Assembly (NCBI GenBank): GCA_035772405.1
Contig: JAYKKM010000263.1
Span: forward strand, 2,046,501 to 2,110,500
DNA length: 64,000 nt
Source: Chrysogorgia sp. JL179-B06
Taxonomy: Eukaryota; Cnidaria; Anthozoa; Scleralcyonacea; Chrysogorgiidae
Reading direction: 5' to 3'
Part shown: piece by piece, positions 26,389-38,740 of the stretch
How the letters are laid out: every line of letters begins with the position of its first letter
Position numbering within the stretch: position 1 is the first letter of the stretch
The notes under the pieces: model-generated
What the model saw: the letters and a program-made list of their open reading frames with translations, nothing else
Told to the model about the DNA's origin: nothing
Databases searched by the model: none
Translations under genes and position numbers: made by a program

Positions 26389-27333
26389 TTACATTCTTTC
26401 GGTAATAAACTGCAGAACTTCCATATAAATATCCACACCATGATAGGCAGAAGGACGATTTGGATTAATATTTTGTTGAAGCTCAAGCCATGTATTTTCA
26501 TTCAATGGTATACCATTGTTTGTGGAACTTCTACATGAACACTCTCCTCTTCTGTCGCGATTGGACCTTCCCAATCAATTCCAAAATGTTCTGGGTTTAT
26601 CTACATAAATGTATACACATATATACTGTCTTAAATATACTGCATAGGTAAAAGAATCTGTAATGAGTAGTAACTAATTATATTGCGTTCGTAAAGCCTG
26701 CCGCAAACGAAAGCAACTAGATGAGTTAATCACTTCAATAGGTTGTTAGCTCACTTTATTACAAATGTTGTTCTGATATTATTTACCTCATTGTTAAACT
26801 CATGAGCGACTGTTCCACCTGAGCTTCTATTTCTTAGCATCCCATTTATCCAAAGCTGCTCTGGACTTTGGTTTCCTTCTGTGCTGATAGGTGCACTGCT
26901 ATGCCCAGCTTTAAATATGTCCAAACTTTCATTTATTCTCTTTTCATATACAAAATGAAGAGCAGCTAAGTGACACTCATTGGAAGCATCCAGAATACCA
27001 GACTCTTCCATGTGGTAAAATAGATAATAAAACAAAGTTGTGCAACCAGAAAACACGTCCCTCCATAACCTCTCGATCCTCTGATTGTGTACGCTACGCC
27101 CAGTAATGTGACTTCCCCTGTTAGGCCCACGCAATGGGTGGGTCAACATATACCAGGCAACATAAATATTCTCGCCCCCTTTGTAGGATCTGACTCGTGA
27201 AGGTAGGCCAAACTGAGCAACCGCTTGCTGGAAGTGACCGAAAACTGTGGTAGCTCTGTTATTGGTGGAACAGCACAAAAAAACAATCATACGTGAAAAT
27301 CCATCAATTCCACCATGAATCACAAATCTCCAT
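26389..27333 (-). CDS. HTH-integrase gene, 3' exons (DDE catalytic core)
   Basis: Exon 2 (27333-26763) joins exon 1 in phase to give [19 protein letters not shown]. It covers most of the retroviral-type integrase core: [13 protein letters not shown] at the second catalytic position, [16 protein letters not shown] with the third acid, and [12 protein letters not shown]. The second position, normally S-D-x-G-x-E-N in this group, is S-Y here, so the catalytic Asp is lost. Exon 3 (26600 to 26389) gives HFGIDWEGP and then needs a 1-nt shift near 26515 to continue as [10 protein letters not shown]. The gene was an integrase of the transposon and is now probably inactive. Confidence 0.8.
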
Positions 27334-28244
27334 CTATAATCATAATGAAGTGAAATGATAAGAGAAAGTATGTGCCTGTTATACGATTGTAACTTCCCCC
27401 ACTGAGAAATGTTTGGAGCAAACCATGATCTCCACCAGCAAAAACCCTTGGTGTAGACTGTAGATGATGGAACAAGGATAGTGTCAAAATGCCCAAAATC
27501 GCCATGTTTATCTTAACTTTATTTGCCTAAGCGCACTGTCCAGTTACTCTCCGGTAAATCATTAAGCTCAGTGTTCATGCACATCAGGAATGGAAATCTT
27601 TTATATCTGTTTGGATGCTATGCCTATCTTCTCACCGCGTATTGCTTTGTTTCTTCATTGTATGGTGATTGTCTCGTGTTTGTTTAAGGACAGTAGGCAA
27701 CACTAGTTTTGCTATTGAAAGCATCAGATTTTTGTTTATTTTGCTTTAGCTCAAATCAAAAATATGCTACCGCCAAAACTTTGACTCCTTATGTTTAAAG
27801 ATGATTGTTTTATATGGATACTTTTTCTATACAAAGTGGATTTATAATGAAAATAAAATGTTATAGGTAAAATATGCTAGTATGACCGAAGATTGGTTTT
27901 GCAGAAGAAGCTTCTTATCCAATCACAGCACATTTCACCAGAAGTAGCACTTGCCATAATAATTATACAGTAATAAGATATTTATTATTTTATTATACAA
28001 TCAGTATGTAGTCAGAGCCAGAGGATACAGTGCTGACCACCTAAGTAAAATAATTGTACTTCGTCGCATATTGAAAATAATCAAACAATGCGCAAACAGA
28101 CTTTGTATATATTTGAAATAAGCCCCTTCTCTATTAAGACCCCCCCCCCCACCTCAAAAAAGTTTGAAAAAATAAGCCCCCCAGGAGCCTAATAGAGAAA
28201 TTATAGTATACCGCTTCAATGTCATGAACAAATAAGCAATTTAC

Positions 28245-28948
28245 CTGATCAATTTATGGTTGCCATCAATGTGCCAAAGTGCTAAAGGAGATGGAACTGA
28301 ATAGCACCTATGATTAATCACATTCAACTCTAGTGCGCGTATAAGAGTTCCCTCCGGATCTACGCGACGCATTGACTCACGGACTCTTCCTTGTTGAACC
28401 CTGTGACCTCGAGCAGCAAGGTAACCTGTCATTCTTTTATATCCAGTGTAAGGCAGAGTTCTTAATATTTCCCTAACCGTCGAGTCCAGCTCCTCCACAG
28501 TTACATTTGCATATGTCCCCCTTATTGATATACCAAAGTGCTGTAATCGTCGCTCGACTGTACGCTCACTTACACCGAGTACGGCTGCGATTTGCTCAAT
28601 GGTAAACCGTCTCTCCACAAGAAAGCTCAACTGTTCGTAAGGAAGACTAAACCTTGGTCTTCCTCGATTGCCTGTGAAAATAACTTCGGTCTCGACGCTA
28701 ATATCTTCTGAGCTGTCTATTGAAGTTAAATTAATCAAAGCTTCGGCAAGAAGATCGATAACATGACGATCTATAAAACCGCACTGATAGTATCTTGTTA
28801 CGACACCAAATAGCCATTCTAGTCTAAAGAGAGCATTTTCTCGGCATTCATCTTCTCCACCGCGCGCTTCGACTTGATGTAAAATGTTTAAAATACAACA
28901 TCTAATGCGATTTCTTATAAACTGCCGTCCTTCCAAACCATCGGCCAT
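28245..28948 (-). CDS. HTH-integrase gene, exon 1 (DNA-binding region)
   Basis: Starts at MADGLEGRQFIRNRIRCC. Near residues 95-140 is a bipartite helix-turn-helix: LVERRFTIEQIAAVLGVSER then TVERRLQHFGIS. A GYKRMTGYLAARGHRVQQGR segment follows. The exon ends at LWHIDGNHKLIR, which holds the first catalytic Asp, with donor CAG|GTAAAT. Together with 27333-26389 it makes a single integrase-type protein of about 460 residues. It converges on the HECT gene. An intron of about 0.9 kb (27334-28244) has no other gene. Confidence 0.85.
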
Positions 28949-29016
28949 GTTTACACCATGTTTATAAATATATCTTATTTTAACTTAGTTCCAGTTTTGC
29001 GCGGTCGTGTGTGCTA

Positions 29017-29299
29017 GGCTAAAACGTGTTACTGAGAGTCATGCAGGCCATGATGTAAGCATAATGAAAAACAGCAAAATGAAATACGAAACAGCATAAT
29101 AGAATACGAAACAGCATAATAGAATACGAAACAGCATAATAGAATACGAAACAGCATAACAGAATACGAAACAGCATAATAGAAACCAAACAGCATAATG
29201 AAATGCAAAATAGCATAATGAAATACGAAACAACACAACGAAATGCCTTTGTTAATTGCATAATGTAAAGTTGAATTTTGACGGAAATCACCCCTCATA
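29017..29299. repeat. right terminal inverted repeat of the HECT-integrase transposon, minisatellite-expanded
   Basis: Contains about nine tandem 20-bp units (AATACGAAACAGCATAATAG) at 29045-29230 and ends CCCCTCATA, followed by the ATATCA duplication. The multi-Cys/Phe frames on the minus strand are products of the repeat. Confidence 0.9.
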
Positions 29300-29309
29300 A
29301 TATCAACGG

Positions 29310-29849
29310 TAATAACGTTTGTTAGACTTATATGGAACAATAAATAATAATATTATTCAACTTTCTGTTGGCAGTTTCTGGTTCAACTTATGCTTCCTGC
29401 CTTCCTTCGGCGTTCGCATGCGAAAGAAGCTAGGGTTCAATAGATATAGCATTATGTAATACGCCTGGCTTTGTATTTGTATAGATTTATTGTATTAACA
29501 TGCGTTTTCATTTATCGTTAAGATATTTTGTTCTGAGCTGTTTGAATCTTTCATGCCGATGTCAAGGAAGACGAGGTAATATGTCATGATAAAACCTTTG
29601 AATTTGTTTTGCTTTTGCATTGGTCATCGCTGATTTCCCTCTACTTAACGTCGTAAGAATCCGTTAAGATTCTCGCTTGTAAGTTGTATTTTTATATGAG
29701 AGAGTATATGTTAGTATGTTACTTGTGCTTTTGATGATTATAATTTCCATAAGTTGCGTATTGATGTTGCGAGCTTTCAAGATGGCGGCTGCGACTCTTC
29801 ACAACAGCTTTGAAATAATAGTTTTCTATAGAGAAATAATGGTATAATT
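29310..29849. other. interior of element A, nothing recognised
   Basis: No supported gene or repeat. Confidence 0.5.
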
Positions 29850-30067
29850 AATACCCGTCCACTTTTGAAACTGCATTTAAAGGCAGCAATACAAACCAGG
29901 TTGCTCTAAAATCTCTTTAAATATAATGTCGAAAACCATTTCAATTTGATAACAATCAACAAATACACACAATATAAACCTTCTACATTAAATTTAAAGA
30001 GATTTTAGAGCAACCTGGTTTGTATTTCTGCCTTAAATGCAGTTTAATGCAAAAGTGGACGGGTATT
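29850..30067. mobile_element. hairpin MITE with AATACCCGTCCAC ends
   Basis: AATACCCGTCCACTTTTG at the left pairs with the right end, and the inner arms (CAGGTTGCTCTAAAATCTCT) pair perfectly. The flanks carry copies of AAATAATAGTTTTCTA. Confidence 0.8.
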
Positions 30068-30509
30068 CTAAATTTGCTCCGAAATAATAGTTTTCTAGTG
30101 AAACAATAGTTTTCTAGTGAAATACAGTAATAATTGAAGTAATGAGTATTTTATAATTGATTTTTTCAGATCTGTGTGCCTCAATTGGCCAAAGCAAGGG
30201 TGACAGTTATAATTTACCTGTGTGTTGATAGTAAAATGTGAACATGAAGAAATAATTGCTCAATAACAACCGTGGTCCTTGTCAAGCGATTAATTGACCT
30301 TAGTTTGCTCACATGCCACAAAAAGCATTGCTCCAGCTGCCGTTGTCAGACTGTTAATGGTCATTTACCCAACTCTGCATTGGTTTTACAGTAGAAGTAA
30401 GTGAATGTTTGTATTAAGTGAGTGTTTGTATTTTTTATAAAATAATTTGCCATATTTATCCAGCTCTGCAGCTAATGTTTCAGATGTAAGCATGCATGAG
30501 GTTATGTAT

Positions 30510-30880
30510 TGTATCAGTCAAATCCAACCGTGCCCATGCCGGACACTGCCAGGTATTTGATACGTTGATGATACTGTAGCCTAAGGTCTACAGCCTACAG
30601 TAGACAAATTTAGCAGTGTGACATACAGTACCTACTACCTAGGACGTAAATACTGCAGTATTTATATAATAATTTGATATTTGAAAACACTGAAAATTGC
30701 TGTTGTTGCTTTCATGTTTCCCCTGGGGCTAGGGATTTGCCACAGATTTTTGGCCCCACTGCAGGGCATTTGCACCTGCATTTCATCGCCACTGTGGGGA
30801 ATTAGCATCATTTTTGAAAAAATGTCAAATGCCCAGGGGTTGGCCTGGGGGGATGGGCATGCTTGGATTTGACTGATACA
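30510..30880. mobile_element. MITE with TGTATCAGTCAAATCCAA ends
   Basis: About 30-bp inverted ends. The interior has several degenerate CCCCAGGG / GGCATTTGCA motifs. 30068-30509 and 30881-31944 hold no recognised gene. A short open stretch after TTGCAG at 31683 (NMFHPNCQDRGFP) might be an exon remnant. Confidence 0.65.
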
Positions 30881-31944
30881 TAAACATGAGGATATATGAT
30901 ATCGCAATTTGCATTTTCAGACAATTTTCTTAGCATTGTTCTATATAAAAGTAATAGAAAATGGCCTGGGCACTCTATATAACTTGCTGCAAACACAGTC
31001 AAGTGAATTTGTGAGAATTTTAAAGTACAGCATACTTTGATAAACACTCAGCTTAGTTCATGCAGCTCATGCTCTTGCAATTACTTTAACATTCTACTAA
31101 ACACACTCTTGTGTTTGCACCAGGTTGTGTAAATACTAAATAAAGGTGCCCTTTTCAGTTTATGGTCTTTTCATCTCGAGGCCTTTAGTCTGTACGTAAA
31201 GGAAAAGTGTTAAAACAATGATCAAAATGGCAGTTTCTTGAGTCATTAATTAATTGTGTCCTGTTGGGCCAAGGCTGGTTTGTTTGAACACAATTGGTGG
31301 ATGCTTTTCAACAATGAATGATGACTAACAAAAATTATAACAAAACAAACAACTGTTGTTCAATTCAATCAATACATTTATTGCTTGCAACCGCAGTCGT
31401 GTACACTGCTTATTGAACAACTGTCTCTGAAGTTTATTTGCATGATGTATTTGCATGTTATTGAAGGTGCATAAGCAATTGCAACATTTCTAAAGAGCCC
31501 AAACAACCTTCACTTTGCTGTAAATCCACCCCACAGATGTTGACCTTCTCTGTCATCCAAGCAACTCACCGCAGCACCAAACTATTTTGTGTTCCTTTCT
31601 CGGAACCTTTTACTTAATGGATTTTGACTACCCTGCAAACTGGCTGATCTCCTTGTCTTTGTTACAAACAATTGTTTTGCAGATAACATGTTTCACCCAA
31701 ACTGCCAAGATCGAGGATTTCCCAAAGCACTGAAGGAGTTAGATGAGTACAATGAACGATAGATTTTGTCTGTTTTAAGCTTTGGGATTTTTAATATTTT
31801 TGGCTAAGTTGTCACCATAATGCCAGGCCAATTAAAATGTTTAGTGTAAACTTACTACTGTATATATAATTCAAAATTGACCTTACTGAAATAGATGGTG
31901 ATTTGTATGTTTAACAACAATTCATGGCATGCAGAAATATTATT

Positions 31945-32080
31945 TATTGGATTCCTCTGAGCCCAATATTACAAAATATTTAAGTCAATAATTCAATATT
32001 GGGCGAGACCAAAGGTAGAGCCTAATATTGCAAATCGAGACTTAAATATTTTGTAACATTGGGCGAAGATAAATCCAATA
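31945..32080. mobile_element. hairpin MITE, TATTGGATT ends
   Basis: GCCCAATATTACAAAATATT near the left pairs with AAATATTTTGTAACATTGGG near the right. Confidence 0.7.
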
Positions 32081-32917
32081 GGTGTTTTATTATATCGAAC
32101 AAAATATCTTAACACAAACATGGTTCGAATTAACGGTGTGCACTATGCAATTTTCGCATCGTTTTGGCCCAAACAGCAAAAGTTGCACATCATTTTTCAA
32201 AACGATGTGCAGAAAGAAAATAGTCTCAGTATTGAACACAAACAAATAGTTCTGACAAACTATAAGTTAAGTTAAAAGTCCTATTTCCCAAAGGTGGGAA
32301 AATTGTGTGTTGAATTTAAAATTGTAAGGAGAAGCTATAATAGATTGACGTCGACGCCATTTTTTTCATGTCTGCTCTAAAGTTCCCTGGGAACGAGTTA
32401 CTTTCCCGCACAGGCCCGCGCAATTTCCAGGAGCTGCTCGCACATAATGGTGGCCGAAATTTGATCTCTGTCGCGCATTTTAGTGATTTTATAAACTTTC
32501 CAATCTCTTAAACCAACAGAGGCAACGGCAACCAAAAGTATCGCACGCCTAGCCTAGAATTCCTTCAGGCATTCAACTTCTTGCACACCATTATTTAGCT
32601 TATATTGAGAAGGGCCGCCTGGACGTCATGTTTTCGGGGGGGAAATGCACATCGTTTTTACTCAGCTAATTGTAAACTCTAACATGTTTCTTCGCACGTT
32701 TCAAAAATATTAATGTTGTAGAATGGATCAATGGAAGGCATTGTTTATGTTTGCACAATGAACAATGTCTAGCATTTAAGGTCGCAAAACATTATAGTTA
32801 TATGTACAGCCACTATTTTTTTCGGTGAAGGCTAAAAGGGATGACTGAAAAGGATCTTCACATTTTCCAAAACTACTAATCTCAATCCTAACCTTGATCC
32901 TAACATTAACCCTACAG

Positions 32918-33401
32918 GGTCCGAATTAGCGCTCCAAAACAGCTGCGCGTTTTTCTTTAGTGTCACAATGTAGCGTAGCGTCTTACAACGTTGCGTAGCG
33001 TCTTACAACGTTGCGTAACATTTTACAATGTAGCGTAACGTCTTACATTTACAACGTAGCGTAACGTCTTACAACGTAGCATAACGTCTTTCCACGTAGC
33101 GTAACGTCTTACAACTTTACGTAGCGTCGTACAACGTTGTGTAGCGTCTTACACCGTTGCGTAGCGTCTTACAACTTATAGCGTAACGTTTTACAAAGTA
33201 GCGCAACGCCTTAAAACGTAGCGTAACGTCTTTCCACGTAGCGTAACGTCTTACAACGTAGCCTAACGTTTTATCACTTGCGTTCCATCCACGGTGAACA
33301 TGGTTACTTCAAATCAGCTTCGCAATTCTCAGAAAAATCACTTCGCAGATTTTCGAAATTTTCAAAATCGCTTCGCGATTTGCGAAGAGCTAATTCGAAC
33401 C
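32918..33401. mobile_element. short-TIR element filled with a 16-20 bp minisatellite
   Basis: GGTCCGAATTAGCGCT and AGAGCTAATTCGAACC are imperfect inverted ends. Between about 32960 and 33280 runs a minisatellite of ACGTAGCGTAACGTCTTACA. A related end, GGTTCGAATTAAC, at 32112 may mark a longer version. Confidence 0.65.
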
Positions 33402-33619
33402 TTGCCAACCTAACAAAAAATAAAGACCAGACAAAAACAGAAAGGTCCTTTTGAGTCATCTCTTTTAGCCACCCCCATCTTTTTCAATATCGTCAATTAT
33501 TGTGGATTTTCTCTAATTAAATACTCTAATTTATACCATGAAAATTGAATACACATTTAATATAAATACTCTATTTTATACAATGAAAATTGTTCCGAGT
33601 TTGTCCATTTTGGGTGCAT

Positions 33620-34014
33620 GGTAAGATTTTCTTTATTTAACAAGATTATTTTTCTTAACCTAAGAAATATTTTCTTACCAAGAAAAAATATTTTGTGTAT
33701 GGGACAAAAAGTAAAAATATCTTGGCAAGATTTTATTTCTTATTTGACAAGATTTTATTTCTTAATTTAAGAAATATTTTCTTACTAAGAAAAATATCTT
33801 ATGTATGGGACAAAAAGTAAAAATATCTTGGTAAGATTATTTTTCTTATTTGACAAGATTTTTTTTCTTAATTTAAGAAAAATAATCTAATTGGCAAAAT
33901 CTTATTAAGAAAAATTATCTTATGTATGGGACAAGATAATATGTTTTATTTTAAGATATATTGTCTTAAAACAATTTTTTTTTTCTTAAAACAAGAATTT
34001 CATTTTTTGCAGTG
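33620..34014. repeat. right subterminal array of element A
   Basis: Three higher-order units of about 105 bases contain ATGTATGGGACAAAAAGTAA and TCTTAATTTAAGAAAAA. The array ends at TTTTTTGCAGTG. Confidence 0.8.
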
Positions 34015-34016
34015 TG

Positions 34017-34115
34017 TATTAGCCAGTAGGAAATTGTTCTTGTAAATGATGCCCTGTATCATATAGCAAAACCTGCTATACACGTTATGTAGCAGCCTCA
34101 AAATGATTTGTCAGT
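34017..34115 (-). pseudogene. LINE reverse transcriptase, upstream part cut off by element A
   Basis: On the minus strand the frame KNNFLLANT runs up to the insertion and continues as DKFQF at 2766 once one TG is removed. The same motif order (NNFLLAN-DKFQ) is standard for this LINE type. Further upstream the frame is not recognisable. Confidence 0.6.
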
Positions 34116-34120
34116 AGTGA

Positions 34121-34747
34121 GATACAGAATGTTGCTGTAACTTTTTATCTATTATTTACTTTTATTCTCTGATTTTTTGTTATTTTTGTTAGGAAAGGTG
34201 CTGATGGCAAACAATGATGGGCTTATATCTGTGTGGGCTTAATTACCTATATTTAATCAGAAGGTATTTTCTGTTAAAACATGGGGCAATAACTAGGGGG
34301 CTTATATGCGGGATTGTATGGTATTTTATGATTGGGTAAGTTGATGCAGTCTCACTGTATTAGGGGGAAATGTTAGGGATTGAACATGTGTCAGCTCACT
34401 TGCGACAATGCATTAAGCAGGCAAAGGGCATGTCATCCTGAAATTATGGGTTAAACAAGTACTGATATAATTTAGATAATACATAATGTTGCATGCTCTG
34501 TTGCTACACAAGTTAATTACCATTGGAATAAATATGACATGTGTTAATTAATATTATGATAGCAATAGGGGTCTTCCAGTGGAGTAAAATATTTATCAAT
34601 AATTATCAGTGTATGCATGCACCATTGATCATCCACAACCTATAGGGATGTGGTGAATTATTTCAGATATTTTAACATTTTTGGATATTGTGAGAGTGCA
34701 ATCATTATGAACCATAGCTGACATAATACTGACAATAAGTTAATTAT
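34121..34747. other. nothing recognised
   Basis: AT-rich, no supported gene. Confidence 0.5.
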
Positions 34748-35230
34748 TTAAAGTGCCCCTAACCTCAAAGTTTTTTATTGTCTTATTTGGAAGAACTTTT
34801 AAAATGATAAAGTAACTTCTTTTGAAGATTTTCACTTCTTTGCTTTCTTTTTTAGATATATCAGTTTGTTTGATATGCAAATATCTGGAATTTCGTCACA
34901 CATGCATGAGTTATCAGAGAATGTTATATATCTTTGCGTTAATGCAATAAAAACACTAAAGCGTGAATAGCACGCGTGTGCGTTTCTCCCACAACACCAC
35001 AAACTTCTTGATTTTAAAGGATTTCGTTCGAGAATAAAAGAGATATACACATTTCTCCAATAAGTCATTATGCATGTGTGACGAAATTCCAGACATTTGC
35101 ATATCAAACAAACTGATATATCTCAAAAAGAAAGCAAAGAAACGAAAATCTTCAAAAGAAGTTACTTTATCATTTTAAAAGTTCTTCCAAACAAGACAAT
35201 AAAACATTTTGAGGTTATGGGCACTTTAAA
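34748..35230. mobile_element. hairpin MITE with TTTAAAGTGCCC ends
   Basis: Arms of about 170 bases pair (ACTTCTTTTGAAGATTTT, CAGTTTGTTTGATATGCAAA, CACACATGCAT). Decayed relatives are at 35400-35690 and 38561-38740. Confidence 0.85.
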
Positions 35231-35399
35231 TCATAAACAATTGGTGTCTTACGGAGCTATATGTGACAAGTTAATTCTTTCTTAGTGACCGATGGTAGTA
35301 CTAACACCAGAAGACTTAAAGTGTTTATATATATACAGTGAAAATTTCAGTTTGAAATAAACTCTCCTACTTGAAAGAACTATAGAATTAATTATAAAG

Positions 35400-35690
35400 A
35401 TTGGCATTTATAACTCTTCCATTATGATAATCTCACTTTGATATTTAGATATTAAGATTTGTTTGATATGTAAATCAGAGGTGTAGCCAATAGGGGGGCT
35501 GGAGGGCCTCGCAAAATTCCTGGCCCCCCTGAGAAAATTTGTACTCTTGGGTCTTCATTTTGCTCAGTTAGGCTGCCCCCTAGGTTTTTCCTGGCCCCTC
35601 TTTACAGAAAATCCTGGCTACGCCTCTGATGTAAATGTCCTCACTTTGACATCACGCTGCATAATGACAAATGAAAGCCTGAATAACATA
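35400..35690. mobile_element. decayed relative of the TTTAAAGTGCCC MITE, split by a hAT MITE
   Basis: TTTGTTTGATATGTAAAT before the insertion and TGACATCACGCTGCATAATG after it resemble parts of the 34748-35230 arms. Confidence 0.5.
35476..35628. mobile_element. hAT-type MITE with 8-bp target duplication
   Basis: Ends CAGAGGTGTAGCCA and TGGCTACGCCTCTG. A perfect 8-bp duplication, ATGTAAAT, lies at 35468-35475 and 35629-35636. Both are typical of hAT elements. Confidence 0.9.
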
Positions 35691-35867
35691 CTCGGGCATA
35701 TTTGCAAAACTATCTTTGTAACTGATTGCTAACAGCATCAAAAAACAGAAAACGGGTTTACCTTTTGACGCCAATTAAAATTTACGAATTTATCATCCGC
35801 CGACGATACTGTATCTTTTGAACACTGCATTTTATGAACGTTTTGAACACAAATCTTCATTCGCCGT

Positions 35868-36026
35868 AATTTCACTTTGTTACCAAGGCAACAAAAAGGT
35901 GCCGTTGATGCATATATAAATATAAACAAATAAACCCGATTCTAGTTTGCCTACCCTGCCAAGCATCCCCGTGAAAAGGGACTAAACGCCGGTCTATATT
36001 AACACCCTCGCCCTGCCGGGCGAGGG
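35868..36026. mobile_element. tandem-repeat/hairpin-end element, short copy
   Basis: Shares GGGACTAAACGCCGGTC and ATATTA-CACCCTCGCCC with 41640-41735 and 60920-60960. It ends in the compact hairpin CCCTCGCCCTGCCGGGCGAG. Confidence 0.6.
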
Positions 36027-36176
36027 TATAAGTACGATACATTGTAGGCCAGTTTCGAACGAGTGAAAAGATTTTCGACATTTCTGTGTAACCCGATATG
36101 TATGCAATAATGCGGTGCACATATGTTTGCAGCAACTAAAAGTATGTGACGTGTAGATTAAAACTATTACCGAGTG

Positions 36177-36667
36177 AGCGGTTTCACATAAAAATGTTCA
36201 TCAGATACTCCACCGGGGACAGCCGTTCCTCACGTCGTAAGCCACAAATTACTGAACTTGTTAAGGCATTGTAAGCAGTAAATTATTGGATTGTAACCGA
36301 CAACAAAACAACAAAGATCCTAAATCTAACCCCCCCTCCCGCCTATTTACTAAAGACTCAATTATGGGAGAAGAGGACGGGGATCAGTTGGGTCGTGTCT
36401 TAAAGCTCTTTAGGCGTGGGCTTAGGGTTAGGATCTTTGTTGTTTTGGGGTCGAATAATTTACTGCTTACAATGCCTTATCAAATCCAGTAATTTGTGGC
36501 TTACAAGTCTAAACATCATCAACGATCCTTTATAGTTCCAGTTATTGTACTACATTTGTAGTTATACGGTAATTTATATATTTTAAAATCTATACCATCT
36601 TGGCAAGAAATATACTCCGCCTGGGGTATCTGGTTTTGTTTTCAAGAACTTTTTATGCGAAACCGCT
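36177..36667. mobile_element. MITE with AGCGGTTTC ends containing a second MITE
   Basis: The outer ends AGCGGTTTCACATAAAAATG and GAACTTTTTATGCGAAACCG are inverted and the match extends inward. Nested at 36237-36504 is a hairpin with GTAAGCCACAAATTACTG ends and arms holding AACAAAGATCCTAA / TTAGGATCTTTGTTG. Confidence 0.75.
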
Positions 36668-36672
36668 GATAT

Positions 36673-38560
36673 ATCACTGACTCGGCCTCCCTCAACGTCC
36701 GTGGAAGAGTTATCCCCGATTGGAAACAGTTAGGTAAATATTGTCAGTGTCGTCACAGAAATACTCAATTTGAAAATAAATACTATGCGCAAACACGTTT
36801 AAAATTTCAGATTTATGCTAAATTAATTTTAATTTGAAATTTGTGGTTGTACGCATGCGCACAAGGAAATCATTGGAGGTTACTTGAAGGGGTTGCCTAA
36901 ATATTATCACTGTTGTGACAAACACTTAATTTTAAACTAAAGAGCATCCGAATTTACCCGAAATGGGATATATTAGTTATGCGCATGTTTATGTATGGCA
37001 ATGCGCTATCCCACATGTCGAATTGTTCGTGTCACTGTTTATTATGAGGAGGTCGAGATGTTTTGTTATGCCGATCTGAGCAGCCAGATTTGGTATCGCA
37101 AGCGACTGTGGTGGATCCATGCTTAACGTGCTACGTTATAACACTGCATAGCTTTTTACAAGTGCTTCTCACATTTGGTGGGAGTTTCATATTGCTGCTT
37201 TTAGGTTATTTCAAACGGGTTTTTCGTATTACTGGTAGGTTGTACCAGCAGGTGAGTTGTTTGGGTACCGCACCATGGTCAGCGCGAAATCTTGAGGTCT
37301 TGAACGTCTCAAAAATCGGACTGAGCCTTGTGTTATCTTCGAGAGCGTATATTTGTTGACAAATCTCAAAAATCTTTGTCTTTTGGACAAGGTTTATATT
37401 GTTCGTTATAAATGTTTTATTCCGTATATAAATTAATTTATTCCGTTAACAACGGTTTATTTCGGAGTTGGGGCAGCGTTATTTGTGACAGCGGCTTATC
37501 TCACCGTGAATGCAGTAGGTACCCAGTTTAAAATATATGCGTGTTTGTAAAAATATCAAGATACGTTTTGTTTGTAAATAGGAACCTCGTATTATACATG
37601 TTTCAGCACATCTGTCGTCTTGTTTATGTGTGTGAATGGCTTATGAAATGGTTAGTTTGTATTCAGACAAGATTATCGACTGGCGGGTTTGTTTTCCCTT
37701 CGGAAGAAATATATTTGCTTGTAATTGTAGTTTAATTACACGGGCCTAATTAATGATCTTTAAAACGGGTCATTGTGCTTGGCGGTTCTCAAAAAAACGA
37801 AAACCGACATGAAAAACCGGTTTTTGTCGGCTATCTTAAATCCGTTTAATCGAGTCACGATTGATCTTTTTCCGCTAGCAAAATACAGACGAAAAACGGA
37901 CTGCGAAAAATATCAAGGTATATTTCAGTTGTTTCTTATTTCTGTGCAAAAGAACTGAATGAAATACAGAATTTTCCAACACAAAGAAACGAAAATCCTG
38001 TTTCGTCAATGTAGACATAATATTTAAGCATGCGTCAAAACGTATTTAAAGTTTTAATCAAAGCACTGTTATTAAAAAAACAGTTAAAGTTATTAATAAT
38101 ATAATAGTAATACTATTCAATCTTTTATAATAAGTATAATTGAATACATGAAATTAAAAACTGCGCGACTTTTCTTTTCTAGTTATGTTTTTGAGGCTGT
38201 TAAACCGCATCCCTTTAAGAACACAATCATCATTATCTGTGCCACATTTATCGACTCTTTCCCATAGTGGAAGTTAAAGCAGTAATGGTTGCACAACCAC
38301 AGCTTGAGCTGCGCAATTATTGTTGGCTCCTATTTCACACGACAAATTTTATCGAAAAACGTACAAAAAAGCTTGTGCGATTTTCTCCCTCGATTTGATT
38401 AAAACCAATTTCGGGGTGTTCACATTGTGCTTATATGGTTCACAGCCAATCTATATAGAATCAAGTTAAAAATAATACAAAAATAAGTGCCGGTATGTGA
38501 AATACAAAGTGAAACTACATGAACCACATACATGGTTAAAAACAAACCAACTTTTTACAA
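36673..38560. other. no recognised gene
   Basis: A 98-codon frame at 37063-37359 ends near a donor-like CAGGTGAGT and includes a hydrophobic stretch (FGGSFILLLLGYF). I do not recognise it. Confidence 0.4.
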
Positions 38561-38740
38561 CTTTTCCGAATAAATCATTACGCATGTGTGACGTCACTCG
38601 TGTTTAATGTACATATCAAACAAATTTAAATATTAAAAAGCAACAAATAAACGAAACTAAAAATTGTTACTCTGTCATTCTAACAAGTTTCCCCCAACTC
38701 TACTTTCCAAACATTTTATTTCTTCTTTTTAAATAAAGTA
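38561..38740. repeat. one-arm remnant of the TTTAAAGTGCCC MITE
   Basis: TCATTACGCATGTGTGACGT, ATATCAAACAAATT and GTTACTCTGTCATTCTAACA follow the order of the right arm of 34748-35230. Confidence 0.55.

Noticed and set aside
29019..29340. Cys/Phe-rich frames on the minus strand
   Set aside because: Read from the 20-bp minisatellite of the terminal repeat.
32960..33280. CRISPR-like direct repeats
   Set aside because: Units are contiguous and variable, a plain minisatellite.
37063..37359. Possible membrane-protein exon
   Set aside because: Only a short hydrophobic stretch and one donor-like site; no acceptor, partner exon or homology I recognise.
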